From assembly GCF_000344685.1 (NCBI RefSeq), contig NW_006920424.1, positions 302,543 through 366,542 of the forward strand: a DNA stretch of 64,000 nt. The letters run 5' to 3'. Both the position numbers and the translations under genes were made by a program. Below the pieces are notes generated by a model. The model had not been told where the DNA came from and searched no databases. It worked only from the letters and a program-made list of their open reading frames with translations. This document shows positions 47,373 to 58,783 of the stretch, one piece after another; the first letter of the stretch is position 1, and each line of letters starts with the position of its first letter. The DNA comes from Gloeophyllum trabeum ATCC 11539 (Eukaryota; Basidiomycota; Agaricomycetes; Gloeophyllales; Gloeophyllaceae).

Positions 47373-48773
47373 TTCCCATACCGGTTTCGCCTGTACTTGA
47401 GACTTGGAGATTGCTGCATCCGATTCCCTACATCCCTGTGACTACCTTGCACATGCTGCCGTTTAGTCAAGAGGCCTAGCGCTGAATAGCTCCCTTCTCT
47501 TCGGACACATTTGGGAGGCGTCTGACTCTGCTCAGTATCATCCTCTTCCCTAGACAGAGTCGAGCGCCATAACTAGATTGCGATCAAGCCAAGCATGGCG
47601 CGATAAAGAAGTCAACGCGACATACCATCATGAAGTCGCGACCACTAGAGTGCGACTGCCGGCTCCAAAAAAGTGGAGCTCGGAGGAACTGGACGATGAG
47701 CCCGCGCGTCGCTCTACCCTACGAGAGAGCGGTCGATCTCCGCAACCTATGCTATATAGAATACGACAAATTCATACACGCAGAACTACGTCCGGCGTGG
47801 TGGGAACGGGATCGTCTTCGAAGGTCTCGGGTAGTACGCTAATCTCGTCAAGTGTCTTACCTACAGGCCCTTTCCCCTTTCCCCTTGACCTGCAAGCTGA
47901 TGCTTATCAACTCCTGTGTAGAGCGATATTCTAGATCTCGCTAACGGTGACACAGGTGCTTCGCTTGGGCACAAGCATCCAGCCGAACATGGTCAGCGGT
48001 GCAAGTCCCAACGCGAATTCAGCTACCAAAACCTGCTGGACGCTGAACTCGAGAACAATGAATGCTTCGACAGTTTCAAGTCATGGACAGCCACTGTAAA
48101 CGGCGTCCCCCCCACATGCGGCGGCGGCCGCTCTGTGAGCAACATCCTCGCGCAGGATGTGAACGTCAACAGGGTGATGGTGCCACGGCACCTCTACCAA
48201 ACCAACGGCGGGTATAGGTGCAGTTCTCCTTCTGACCCTCGTACTTTCTGAGGCCCGTAGGATACTATGTTTGCGTCGCAACACCCATGTTGCATGCGAA
48301 ACCTTCAAGACTGCCAGTACAGCTTAGTGTAACGGTCAAGGCGACCGAAACCGAAGCACAGGCGTAGAACGGGAGACGAGCAGACGCTGAGACCGTACTG
48401 GCGTTGATTCGACGGGGAAAAGGGGAGAGTACAGGGAGCTACCGGTATAAGTGACCGTTCGACTACTCCTAACTGTCAGATACCGGAAACGGAAGCCGAA
48501 AGGTACATGGTAGATACGATGTCATCCGCGAGGGCCGTCGGCCGAATACATGCTTGCACTGCGTTCTAGAGCCAGAGTCCGTTGTCTATCTAAGAGTGAC
48601 CGTTAAGATAAACATAAGACAAAATAGGAAATAGTCCATTGAAACATAGGAAGTGGCTGTGACGGCCTTAACCGTCACACTTAGATATAAAGTAAAATTG
48701 AAATATATTGTACAAGCTGAACCCGTATATACTCATTCCGTACTCGCAAGTCATCATACTCGGTGTGCTGCTC
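47373..48773. other. Unassigned region with a possible inverted-repeat element
   Basis: Open frames at 47578-47934 and 47960-48250 have protein-like composition in more than one register. No start, splice chain or family could be fixed. Imperfect 19-bp inverted repeats at 48323-48341 and 48666-48684 (CTWAGTGTRACGGTYAAGG) may bound a 362-bp element. Confidence 0.35.
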
Positions 48774-49813
48774 CTATGCTGTCAAAGGTCCTAAGCCCAG
48801 GTCCTTGCAAATAACATTGCACTGATGCAATCTCTTGAACTCATCGACCCCCCTCTGCCCGCGGTCATGATAATGTGAACCTCCATTCGACCTATGTTTT
48901 GATCCTTGAGTGAATATAGCTAGAGCAATGGTACCTTGACACTCACGTGTATGTATGGCAATAAACAATGCAAGCGGGATGCATCCGTGTCGGAGCGAGA
49001 TCTGATCGTGAAAACTACGTGTTAGTGAATCGCATGAGCCATGTATTGAAATACATACACTTCACAAATGCGCTTACACTTTCCGAGCCGTCACTATCTT
49101 TCTCATAAGAGAAATGGCAGAATGCGTGGAGCGCTTCCTCCAGCGCCGACTTCGAATCGCCCATTCCCGAAACGACTGGAAGGGAATTCCAGTCATACTC
49201 ATCTTCCCACTCATAGCAAAGCCAGCTAAGTCCCTGTGCAGATACCTGATCTGCTTCAAGCACATTGTACCTGGCGACATCAAAGCCTGGAAGAATGACT
49301 CGTTTTCCCGGTCAAATCCTCCATTGCATGGCTGTGACATACCTTCAATATCCACCCCAGCAATTGCAGCCCTCTTGCGGAATCGAAACATCAAATCTTC
49401 TACTGCAGTATGGCGTACCAGCATTCTATGGACTGTGTTGTCCTTCGACGGTTCATCATCCTCCGTCAGATGTGATTCCAAGAGTGCATACTTAAATACT
49501 CCCTCCGAGTGTCCGGGGTGTGTCCACTCGCCCACAGCCTGCAAAGCATCTCAGACAGGTGGCAAGGCTGTCGTGACTAGAGACGCACCGGATATATAGT
49601 AAATGGTCCTATCTCTGAAAGCTTGTGGGGGAATATTTTCAGATTTCCGCATGTCACCTCACCATCCGGAGGGAAGACAACGGCTGGGATGAGGGCTGGT
49701 TCGTGTGGGACATCTTCTGAACCGAGATCTTCGGTGGCACCTGGGACCTCCTCTACGAATGCACCCTCACCCATCTTCACATGGAAACACCGATACTCCA
49801 CACCTTCGAACAC
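48774..49813 (-). CDS. Alpha-kinase-like protein unit B (atypical kinase family)
   Basis: Several minus-strand exons: 'FEGVEYRCFHVKMGEGAFV' (49.8 kb), 'VGEWTHPGHSEGVFKYALLE' (49.5 kb), 'ADQVSAQGLSWLCYEWEDEY' with 'ALHAFCHFSYEKDSDGSES' (49.1-49.2 kb), and the last exon with 'HDRGQRGVDEFKRLHQCN', then VICKDLGLGPL, before TAG 48774-48776. The C-terminal pattern G-x(2)-G(V/I)-x(3)-F-x(3)-H-x-C-N-x(2)-C-x(2)-L matches the zinc-binding end of the alpha-kinase fold (myosin heavy chain kinase/EF2 kinase). The 'AFCHFSY' helix also fits. The DxQG element that should follow is not recognisable, so the protein may be catalytically impaired. It may be fused to unit A. Exon limits are approximate. Confidence 0.5.
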
Positions 49814-51502
49814 TGAACACGGTGTTCAGATATCAGAGTAGCCATCAAAGTCAACAACTTATGTGATGTCGGTGGACCATCAGTGTCCGATGCTTGTGGA
49901 AGTCCACACTTCCTGTTCAGGTCACAATGCATCGGCAAGAAGCCGAGGTCCTGGCAAAGCTTCGTGCAGCGATGTTCCATCATGAGCTGATGAATCCCCT
50001 GTCGACTGCGGTCATGGGAATCCCAAACTTGGTCTTCCCTGCATAGCCATGCTCAGAGCAGTTCGTTATGGGGTCAAGGACCACTCACGATTGGTAGTTC
50101 ACATCATATATGGTAATGTGACTCCGGCTGGCAGTGCCATCAAATACATTCAGTGTGATAGAGTGATAGAATGCTTTGTAGTAATAGAAGTTTGGAAGTG
50201 AGTGCTCCTCAGTGAACGACGATCAGCATGTCTACCTTGAATCGTTGAGAAAGCTGCCTTCATATCAAGATCAATCAAGGAGTAGTGCAGCAGGGCACTG
50301 CAGACCTCGTGCACGGTTGGCTCCGATATAGTGGGCGTGACATCTTGCAAGGGTGAGACCTCAAGCTTCGTGCCCTCACTGATCCACTGGCGTGCTAACC
50401 AGTAATCACCAGCCTTCGGTCCTGTATTGGCACTGATCAAGGTCGCATCCATGACCTGAATGTCTATGATGAGCCATACAAGGTCAGCACACCGGTTTGA
50501 ATGGGAGGATTCCCGGATACGCACTGCCCACGTCCTTATGCTTTATGCTGCAGAGCGTCGAAAAGCGCTGCACAATCTCATGGCACAATGTGAGCTTTTT
50601 GAAGTCCATCTTGAGAAGCTTTTGATTCTTGGCTTGGAGATCTGCCACGAGTCCACCATCACATTCAAGTGAATGGTATGAGCTCGCTCCATACTCCTTC
50701 CCATTCCATGACATCTGTGGGGTACGTCAGTAAGGCCTTCGTGCCAGCAGTTCAGAACCCCAGACCTTGTAGATGTCTTTCAGTTCTGACCTGATAATAG
50801 GGCTGCAATCCAGGTCGACATGGGCATCTTGATGGACAGCAACAAAATAGAGACGCCTCTGACTGGTTGAAAGGCATTTGTATGTGGTCACTTCCAGTGC
50901 CACTCTACTGATCCCATGGCTGAGAGATCTACCCAGGTCAGAAACCGCGCCCCGCAGTCCTATGGTTGAACTTAGTACTAAGTGGATCCACATTTCATCC
51001 TACGTACGCTTCAGAGGAGGTGGGATCCGTATCTTTGGAACATCATCCCTTTCATCAAGATCAAGATGTCGCTTGAGTCCGCTAGGGGCAATGATGACCT
51101 GCAGCGACTTGATTAGCACCAGATACTTCACAATACTCGTATCGGTGGTACATACACTATCACTGTTGTAGCCGTCACCTTGCTCACTCGCACTCTCGGG
51201 TTCATCGGGCTCCTATCGCTCATTGTCTGGAAATAAATCACCAAAGCAAGGAGCTGACGTACTCTTTTCGGATATTCCACTTTGACCTTGACTTCGAGAA
51301 GCCCGGCCTTCAGGTTTCTATGACCATCCGGAAGACTATGGCGGGCGCAAGCAGTTGATTCAGATTCCAGATATGAGTTTGGTAGATCGGTTACTCGCAG
51401 AGTACACACCCGAGAAATTATTCCAGTTCGGATCGGACTAGACGGTGGCTTTGGCGGAGCAGCTATTCGAGGCCATCGGATGTCCCGCCCTGAGTGCATC
51501 AC
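49777..51502 (-). CDS. Alpha-kinase-like protein unit A
   Basis: Minus-strand exons read from about 51500. The clearest are 'LDCSPIIRSELKDIYK', then 'KEYGASSYHSLECDGGLVAD' and 'LTLCHEIVQRFSTL', then 'GDYWLARQWISEGTKLEV' with 'EVCSALLHYSLIDLDMKAAF' plus STIQG. A further exon has 'LNVFDGTASRSHITIYDV', and the last has 'DRSRQGIHQLMMEHRCTKLC' plus QDLGF. The H-x-C-x(3)-C end and the IQG element fit the alpha-kinase fold. The conserved Asp before QG appears as Thr-Ile here, which questions activity. The first exon and start are uncertain. A downstream exon with a usable acceptor near 49815 could instead continue into unit B, making one two-domain protein. Confidence 0.48.
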
Positions 51503-52227
51503 AAGGCTGGGCGGTGTTCAAAGCAATGATTAGTGTACTGGATGTCATGATACACTCGAGAACTTAGACATTTTACCTGATAGATATCAATCATTTCTCG
51601 TATCTTACGCAGATGGGACTTTATTGTTTGCAAATGTTTGGTTGTAGTGTTTTCTATAGTCCTCTGCGAAATCGTCTCTTCATGTTCCGCCTCTCATCAT
51701 ATACTCGCCCAATATTATTGTTTGCGCCGATGCTGATCCACTCGTCCTTTAGCTCTCCGTGATTCTCGCTGTCTCACTGTTGTGCGTGGTATGATGTCTC
51801 AACATGCTTTTTTGTTCATTGTGTTCTGTATGTCTATGTCTCAGTCTTTTTGTTCGCTGCGCATGCTCTGTCACCTGCGCCGTACTTGCGCTCAAACTCG
51901 GTGATAAATGGCTCGTTATTCATTACACTACTCAGTGCAAGGCGGTCAATCCTAATACAATGACGTAATTTGTAGCCTGGCAAGTCCAAATGTCCCCAAG
52001 GTCTTTTGCGACGGTGAGGTGAGTGAACACCACTCATGCATCTGCGCCCATCGCCTTAAGTGTCCCATTCCTGCTTATATGAAGTGGTGCTGCGAAGCCT
52101 CAACTGGTCCGACAACGATATCGTCGGTTACCACTCCATCAGGTGCTCTGCACTTAGAGAGTAGAGATGGTCGACAGCAGACAGAGTTGCGTGTTTGTAG
52201 TGCCACGCATGTCAAACACATATATTT
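51503..52227. other. Intergenic region with no supported gene
   Basis: AT-richer sequence with only short frames between the alpha-kinase-like unit and the F-box gene. Confidence 0.5.
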
Positions 52228-53145
52228 TTAAATAAATGCTCGTCGCCAGATAAAGGCAAGGGTTTGGGGTCCTAGAGTTAAGCGAGTCGGACTGTGAAGC
52301 GTAGGAGCATGCGTGACGGAGCAACTTGACCTGGCGGTTCTCGGCCACCGTACTGGACTCCAAGGTCTGGATCGAAGTCTAGATACTTGTGAGATGATGA
52401 AAGGGTCGGGCGAAGCGCCTGAACGCTCACCCAATTCGTCGTACAAATCGCGCCTGAGCCAGTCGACGTACCACGCTTGCTCGGATAGCATCCAGTAGAT
52501 TTCAAAGAGCTCGTGCAATTCGCTGTCGTTAGAAATCTGGTTGAAGAAAAGCTCTTTGTATTCCAGCCAGTTGTCGATACCTGTCCCGGGCACTGCGCTT
52601 TCGTCCGGGTGAAAAGCAAGTGCATAAAGCCAGAAACGATACATGGCGCGATGGAAACGGACACGAGAAATATCGGAGAGGGTGCTCCGTAACATCGGAT
52701 AAGGCTTCTCGCTACAAAAATCAGACATCATGACTCACAATTAAGACCTAGTAAGGATGAACTCATACGTCATTTCATAGTAAAGCCCTTCCAGCTCAAG
52801 AACAATGCGGGCGTTCCGAGCGAGAATATGAGCCTCCTGGGGTGTGATTAACGTATTCAGGACTTCCTCCTCAGATGGCCACTTGCTAGGATCGCGCCCG
52901 TGGTCGTCATTCTGGCAATGACGCACAACTCTCAGTGCTTGCGGTAAAGCAGGTCCTATCTGGTTGTAGGCGACTGATCGCACCACATATATTGGATGGT
53001 GCTTGAAGATGTCATGTATCTGCCTGGATACCGGGACCATTGCAGATAACGAGGAGAAATCTGGGAGAAATTGCATGATATGGACGAGGATGTCGTGGAT
53101 CGCGAAGACAGACAAGACATTCGAGCCTCCGATGATTCCGACCAT
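52228..53145 (-). CDS. F-box-like protein of a basidiomycete-specific family
   Basis: Exon 1 from ATG 53145 encodes an F-box-like start, 'IHDILVHIMQFLPDFSSLSA', then 'VSRQIHDIFKHHP' and 'QIGPALPQALRVVRH'. Its frame ends at an intron of only ~36 nt (AG|GTCTTA...TTTTTGTAG) near 52.70-52.74 kb. Exon 2 continues in phase: 'TREKPYPMLRSTLSDISRVR', 'FHRAMYRFWLYALAFHPDE', 'FFNQISNDSELHELFEIYWM'. The LTRE...FHRAxYRxWLY pattern marks a family common in agaricomycetes, presumed SCF adaptors. Near 52.35 kb the family block YGGREPPG is in a different frame from the preceding sequence, so the 3' end is either spliced or frameshifted. The stop at 52228 is provisional. Confidence 0.62.
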
Positions 53146-53345
53146 CTTTCTTGAGGAGAAGATTCAAGATGTCAACGTATTAGGTATTTCATGCACGTCA
53201 GTGAAGTAAGAACCCTACTTGAGCACTACGGATTGCAGGATCGCGGTCAAGGTGATACGAGGACCGACTCCGAATCATTCGTCTCGTTCGGCTGAAACCG
53301 GACGACTCGTGCGAGTCTGCGCCACGGACGTGAAATATGTATGTA

Positions 53346-53754
53346 CACTCGACTCTGTCTTAACCCATACCTGTCATAACCCATAACCTGTAATAACCCA
53401 TAGGTTTTTAGCTTCCATCAACATGATAGATAGTAAAAACCCATAAGTCTGCCGTATCCCATAATCCATAAAACAACCTATATTAGGAAGGTACAGGTCT
53501 CCTTCCCACGAGAATCTGGACCATCTGGACCCTTAATTTTTGGTTCTCGTGGTATTTCAGAAGATAACCCATATCAGACTCAAGATTCCGTATCTAAACG
53601 TTGTCATAAACGACGTCCCGCCTATACCGCGTAGGCTGTCTGTCACGCTTACTAGGTAGTCACACAATGTCACACGTTCTGGTAACCCATAGTCTGCAGA
53701 AACCCATAACTTTTGGGTTCCCCGACCCGTTATGGGTTAAGACAGAGTCGACTG
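53346..53754. mobile_element. 409-bp TA-flanked MITE-like element
   Basis: The ends are 24-bp inverted repeats differing at one position (left 53346-53369 begins CACTCGACTCTGTCTTAACC; right 53731-53754). TA flanks both ends (53344-53345, 53755-53756), as left by Tc1/mariner-type insertion. The interior holds many variants of TAACCCATA in both orientations and no coding frame. Confidence 0.72.
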
Positions 53755-53847
53755 TAGTTTGAGGCATAATTTACAGTAAATTTAGACAAAAAGGAACTAA
53801 ACCGACACACAGGGAGGATATGTTGATTATTCAATTGATTGCTTCTA

Positions 53848-54355
53848 GGCCCCCTGAAAATACCCATAGTGGTCTGATACCAGTTTTGGTAAAAATCACC
53901 CTCAACTGGGTGCCAGGTCTGATACAGTTTTGGTAAAGGACCTGCCGGTGGGATCAATCTTGGATACCAATTTTCGGGTAAAAACAGGCATCCAGAGCAA
54001 AGGTCAGATACTATTTGGGTAACAATTATGGCCACAACAGTGCCACAACTTGCCACAATAATCAGGTGGCGACATTCTTGGATTCCATATACACCAGTGC
54101 ACCTTGGAGAGGCTCATAAAGCCCATACATAACTGAATCTGGTATCACCGCAGGCACTGGAATTTTTTTGTGAACAAATAAATATCCTCAAGCCCTCAGG
54201 TTGGATACCAATGTTTCGGTCAAAATCACATCTAAGGCGAGAGGTCGGATACTTTTCGGGTAAAACACATCCCAATATGGTAATTTTGGTTTCAGTAAAA
54301 ATGGGGGGAAAGTTGGTATCTGGTATCAGACCTCTATGGGTATTTTCAGGGGGCC
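53848..54355. mobile_element. 508-bp MITE-like element with ~35-bp inverted repeats
   Basis: The left end begins GGCCCCCTGAAAATACCCAT (53848) and extends to a GGTCTGATACCA block. The right end (54321-54355) is its inverted copy with one or two mismatches. Inside are several copies of a GATACCA-TTTT-GGGTAAAA motif in both orientations. No coding capacity is present. Confidence 0.7.
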
Positions 54356-54356
54356 T

Positions 54357-55118
54357 TTGCTGTTTTCAGAAAACGTGGCACGTGACCAACGCGCATGATC
54401 TCGCGCTCTCAGATGCGTCTCCGCAGCTCCGCATTTTCGAATTTTATCTCGCTCGTCACTGCCTCATTTGATGTGATTCAGCATGTTTTCATCCCCTAAT
54501 CATGTCCTTGAATTCTCCTTGTAATCTATATCTACTTTCAAGAATATTACATGATATAACACCTATTTATGTGTGGTTTGATCCATGCAGGACAGATGAA
54601 GAGGATGAGCAAGCATGCACTTTCTGCGACTCCTATCCACAATTCCAGGCTTCACAGCATGTTCATCCATAGATTACAGGTATATATCATTACATTGGTC
54701 CACATCTGAGAGGACATGGCAGAGTACAAGATTCAGAGAACAGGCCAGTACATCAACCAACAACGAATGCAACACCATCCAGCATCCAGACCTCCTCCCC
54801 CTACCAAAACCATCCCATATCCTGTCCAAATATCCAGACTGCCCATCCAAGTCCTCACTCAGTTCAGCAGCTCATCCCAGCTTCCATGAAAATTCCCAAC
54901 TCTACAGCATCCCCAGAAATCAGTACATAGTGCATAGAAAGAGAAGCAAGAGACTTATCCACAAGAAACATATGCCGGGCCCTGCCCTAGAATTTCAGCT
55001 GTCAGACACAAGTTGAATCACAACAAATGAGGCAGCGACGAGCGAGATAAAATTCGAAAACGCGGAGACGTGTCTGGAAGCGTGAAATCGTGCGCGTTGG
55101 TCACTCTGAAAACGGCAA
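54357..55118. mobile_element. 762-bp non-autonomous element with ~110-bp inverted repeats
   Basis: The left arm (54357-54481) contains GTGACCAACGCGCATGATCT, then ATTTTCGAATTTTATCTCGC and GCCTCATTTGATGTGATTCA. The right arm (55013-55118) carries the same blocks inverted with ~10-15% divergence and an 11-bp indel. The element abuts the preceding one. The interior frame (54615-55016) resembles no transposase. Confidence 0.68.
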
Positions 55119-56919
55119 TAAATGCCTGGTTAAATATTTAGCTGGCAATAATAGCTGTATAATCACCATACACGCATTGCACAAACTGTGATGGCTGCCT
55201 GCAATCAGGTCTAGCTGGTTGATGAGGTTGACACTACACTGCTGCTCCTATTTGTCTCGGCTTTGTGTTGTGTGTTGACGTTAAGTGCTGCAGTGTATCA
55301 TAGTGTGGCCGCAGTTGGCTGGGATCACTAATGCCGGTAGTGTGGGAAATTGCATTTTGAGGTCCCAGAAACCCCTGCAGAGCAGGGGCATTCTATCATG
55401 TCTATTATCACCATGAACTCAACATAAAATAGGCAATTGCATGCTCCCATGTCCACTGTGACATTTGACTGCATTGACACTGGTTTGCCAGGACTGCTAG
55501 CTTAGTCTTAGGGTTCCCCAATGACTGTAGCAACCCAGTGTCATGTACTGGACGCCATTTCAGAATCCTGATAAGCCACATCGGTGAAATCACCAATGTG
55601 TCTTATGTACTATAGGTGTGGACTTTTAGATCAATCAAAGAAATCAAATTGAAGGAGAGAGAGAAAGAGATGTTAGGATTGGATTGTATTGGCCGCTTTC
55701 AGCAGCCACAATAACCAAATAGGTACAAACAGTTTCGCATTTCTGGGAATTGTTCTACTCTGCTGCTCTATACTAGGCTCCAGTTTGTGTCTGTGTCTGT
55801 GTCTGTGTCTCTGGGCATCCTTGGTGTCCTTCTGGTCTATCCCTGCCACTAATGTGGTTGGCAGTGCCATGCCACCCTGCCATGCCAGCTGCCAGCAGTG
55901 GAAATGCCGGCTGGCAGGCCCAAAGGGCTCTGGCAGGATGTGGCAGGAAATAAAGAAAATACCAGTATTTAATTGATTTCCCCCATATCTTGGTGGGTAA
56001 GTGTGATGAAACATGGGAATATTGCTGATATGGCCTCAATCATGCTCTCAAGGGGGACAAAATGGCATCAAACGCCCCAACAACCAATGGATTCTGGTTG
56101 GATGTCCATACCAAGTCCATTGCAAGTCCATACTATGGTCTAGCATTGGTCTCTGATTGGTCCAGGAAAAATGTCCCATGGTACCCTGCTAGGTCCTTGC
56201 CACCTGGCGAAAGTGGCGGTTGCCATCCACACTACCCGATGGGTAAACACGCAGCAACACTCTTTTTGGGCTTTAAGAAGGGGACGACCGCCTCGGCCCT
56301 GCTTGGTCCACGTCGGTGGCGACGCGATGCTAGGAAGGGAACGGTGTGGGGAAGTATGCCCTTTTTCTTCTCACGAGCGGTAGCAACAACTCTTGAGGAT
56401 GTGGCAGTCCGCTCAAGCAGGAGATCAGGGGTTGTCGCCAATCAGCATCTTGCCAGAATGCTCGGACATGTCTCGGTGTTCGCGTGGCTTAGTTTCTATA
56501 GGGTGTGGCAAGTACAGACGGCGGTGAATGCCGGTTTGAGGAAGACACGAGCGATAAGATTCTCGGGGGTGGAGATTGTGCTGGTGGCCACTCGATGTTG
56601 GCAGACGTTTGCGTAACACGTAAGTGGCTATCGGACCACGGCTATATTGACGTCAAACGATCTTGCAGAGTGGAATACCATGGCCTCAAGAACCTAATAA
56701 ATAGAGCTACAGGATGCGCTGTCCGACGTTATTACTGAGCGACTAATGCACTGAAGGATCCAACACAAGGATCGGGACACAAAGCCCGAATATAAGGTAC
56801 AGCAGTATAACTAATCAAAATCCCGAAGGGACGCGACGTGAATGCCTACTTACCTCTGGCTGTGTACTCTGGACAGCACCAATGTAGTACGTTCCTTGGG
56901 TTACCGTCTCTAGGGCACA
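55119..56919. other. Repeat-rich intergenic region
   Basis: A TGTGTC microsatellite lies at about 55786-55813, with GCCA-rich blocks at 55860-55940. An intron-less 184-codon frame at 56062-56616 has no recognised domain, and I do not accept it as a gene. Confidence 0.4.
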
Positions 56920-58783
56920 TCATTGATACCATAACCCAGGGTCTACAGGAGGTAGCAGGATCATAGACGTCCCTATGACAAGCGTACTTCAGCCTCCCGA
57001 ATATCACGCATTACTTTGCAGCCACTCACCAGCATGACAAATCTCACCGCTATACTTGTGCCCCCAATATATGACCGGCGACCAGTCGTCGACAAGGTTA
57101 ACTAGAGTCTGGAGATGCCCGTAGGTAGCCGGCTGGTATCCTTTCGGTCGCCATATCGCGACTACAAACACAAAGAAGGCCAAACCAAACAGAAGGGCGG
57201 ATAACACTACGACCTGAGTAAGGGCGTCATCACAATCGATACAAACGTAAGTCGCATGGAAGGAATCCGCAGGAATACTCACGAAAAGCGGTCTTATTGT
57301 CAGCGCCGACTGCGCCGTAAACCCTGCTCTGGCGACCATGCTCGAATTCTGACTTTGACTTAATACTTGGAAATTGACCGCCGTACCAGAAACCCAGTGA
57401 CAGACGGGCTTCGCAAGCAGCAGAAGCACGCTTGCCCAGTTGTTGACTACAGCCATAATGGGGTTCAGCGATCGCGCCCCCTTTTCCTTGCAGGCGCTCC
57501 GCCAGTTCGCCTCATCCCGCGACATGAGCACCGTCAGCTCCGCGACATGAAGGGCTAGCGTCACGGGGAATTGAATCAAGCAGATGACAGCGAGTGCCCA
57601 CGCAAGCCTAGTCACGGGCAGCACGCCCTCGCCGTACCCGGAGATGGTCATGGACGTGCTCAGATCGTTCCACATGCTACAGTCCCCGCGCAGGCGCTTC
57701 ATCGCGAACACGAAGCTGCCCAGGAACAGGACGGCGAGGGCGATCGGGAAGAGCACAATGAGCCGCACGCTCTCGCGCCAGCCGCTGATCTCCCAGAGCG
57801 TCGGCTGCCTCCCGCGGGGAAGCACCGGCGTCTGGTCGACCGGGTGCCCGTCGTCGATACCCCGCATGCACCGCCCCGGGATGCGCTGTGTTATGCCCTG
57901 GGAAAGCAATGCGGGCCCGACATCAACGATACTGCTGCTCCAGGTGGGGATGTTCGAGCACACGACTGCAATAGTAGATAATCCTGCCTGGATGATTATA
58001 GCTGTGCCCAGGATGATGAGCGGGAGGTACGAGCACAGAACAGCGCGTTGATCCTGCGCAGAGATGAAGACGAAGGAGGTGGAGCTGTTGGTGGCTATAA
58101 GGGTGATGAATAGGAGTACATTGTACGAGCGCCCGTTGATCCACCCTCCGGAGGCGGTTATGAAGCGCAGGTTCGCGTTGAACTCGAGCCTCCGTTCCCG
58201 TAGCAGCTGCCACTTCAAGGCCGTACCATGGGCGAAGCCAGTGGCTTCAGTGACTAAGGTTACCGCGAGGTAAAGAGGGAGGGGTAACACCTCTGCTGGG
58301 ACGCTGCCCAGAAGAACCAGCCTCCAGCCCTCTTTCTGCCCCACGACGTACTCGTCGGATCTGTTGATACACAAGTCGACACCCACGAAGAGCAGAGCTG
58401 CGCCGACGAGGAAGCTCAGGACGAGGCCGATAGCTGAGAGTACCTTCGCGAGCGAACCTTCATCGTATGAAGGTCGATATGCGGCCTTTTCCAGTCTGCC
58501 GGCGTAGTCGTAGTCAAGAGTGGGGATAGGCGCCGACGGCGCGTAGAACGAGGACGACCTGCTGCTAAAGGCCGTGGACCCTCTCGCATGTCGTGATTTC
58601 AGGGGTTGAGACTCGGGAAGAGAACGATTCCGGATGGCAATTTCTAGACAAGAGTTAAGCATCAAGCTATATGAGGCTTCACGTATCCTTACCGAAGGAT
58701 GAGAAGGGAGACGAGTCCTGACATTGGTTCAGGGCAGCCGGATCGAAAGGGAATGCGGCCCTCGAGTTGGGGAGGAACTTCAT
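56920..58783 (-). CDS. Multi-pass membrane protein of an uncharacterised agaricomycete family
   Basis: Four exons (58783-58693, 58643-57283, 57213-57030, 56972-56920) join in phase to 562 residues. There are about eight hydrophobic segments, for example 'VLSAIGLVLSFLVGAALLFV', 'YNVLLFITLIATNSS', 'LIVLFPIALAVLFLGSFVFA' and 'VVVLSALLFGLAFFVFVVAI'. The C-terminus 'YGHLQTLVNLVDDW' followed by 'YWGHK' and 'CHAGTS' matches a recurrent family ending that I know from mushroom genomes but whose function is not established. The 69-nt second intron is a multiple of three and has no stop, so the frame reads through it. The exon 4 splice restores the CHAGTS ending, supporting the model. Predicted location: a cellular membrane. 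No signal peptide is obvious. Confidence 0.75.

Noticed and set aside
54615..55016. 133-codon frame inside the 762-bp element, considered as a transposase
   Set aside because: It has no DDE, zinc-finger or helix-turn-helix features; its composition is low-complexity Ser/His/Thr.
56062..56616. 184-codon plus-strand frame in repeat-rich DNA
   Set aside because: It contains internal sequence repeats, resembles no family and has no intron although neighbours do.
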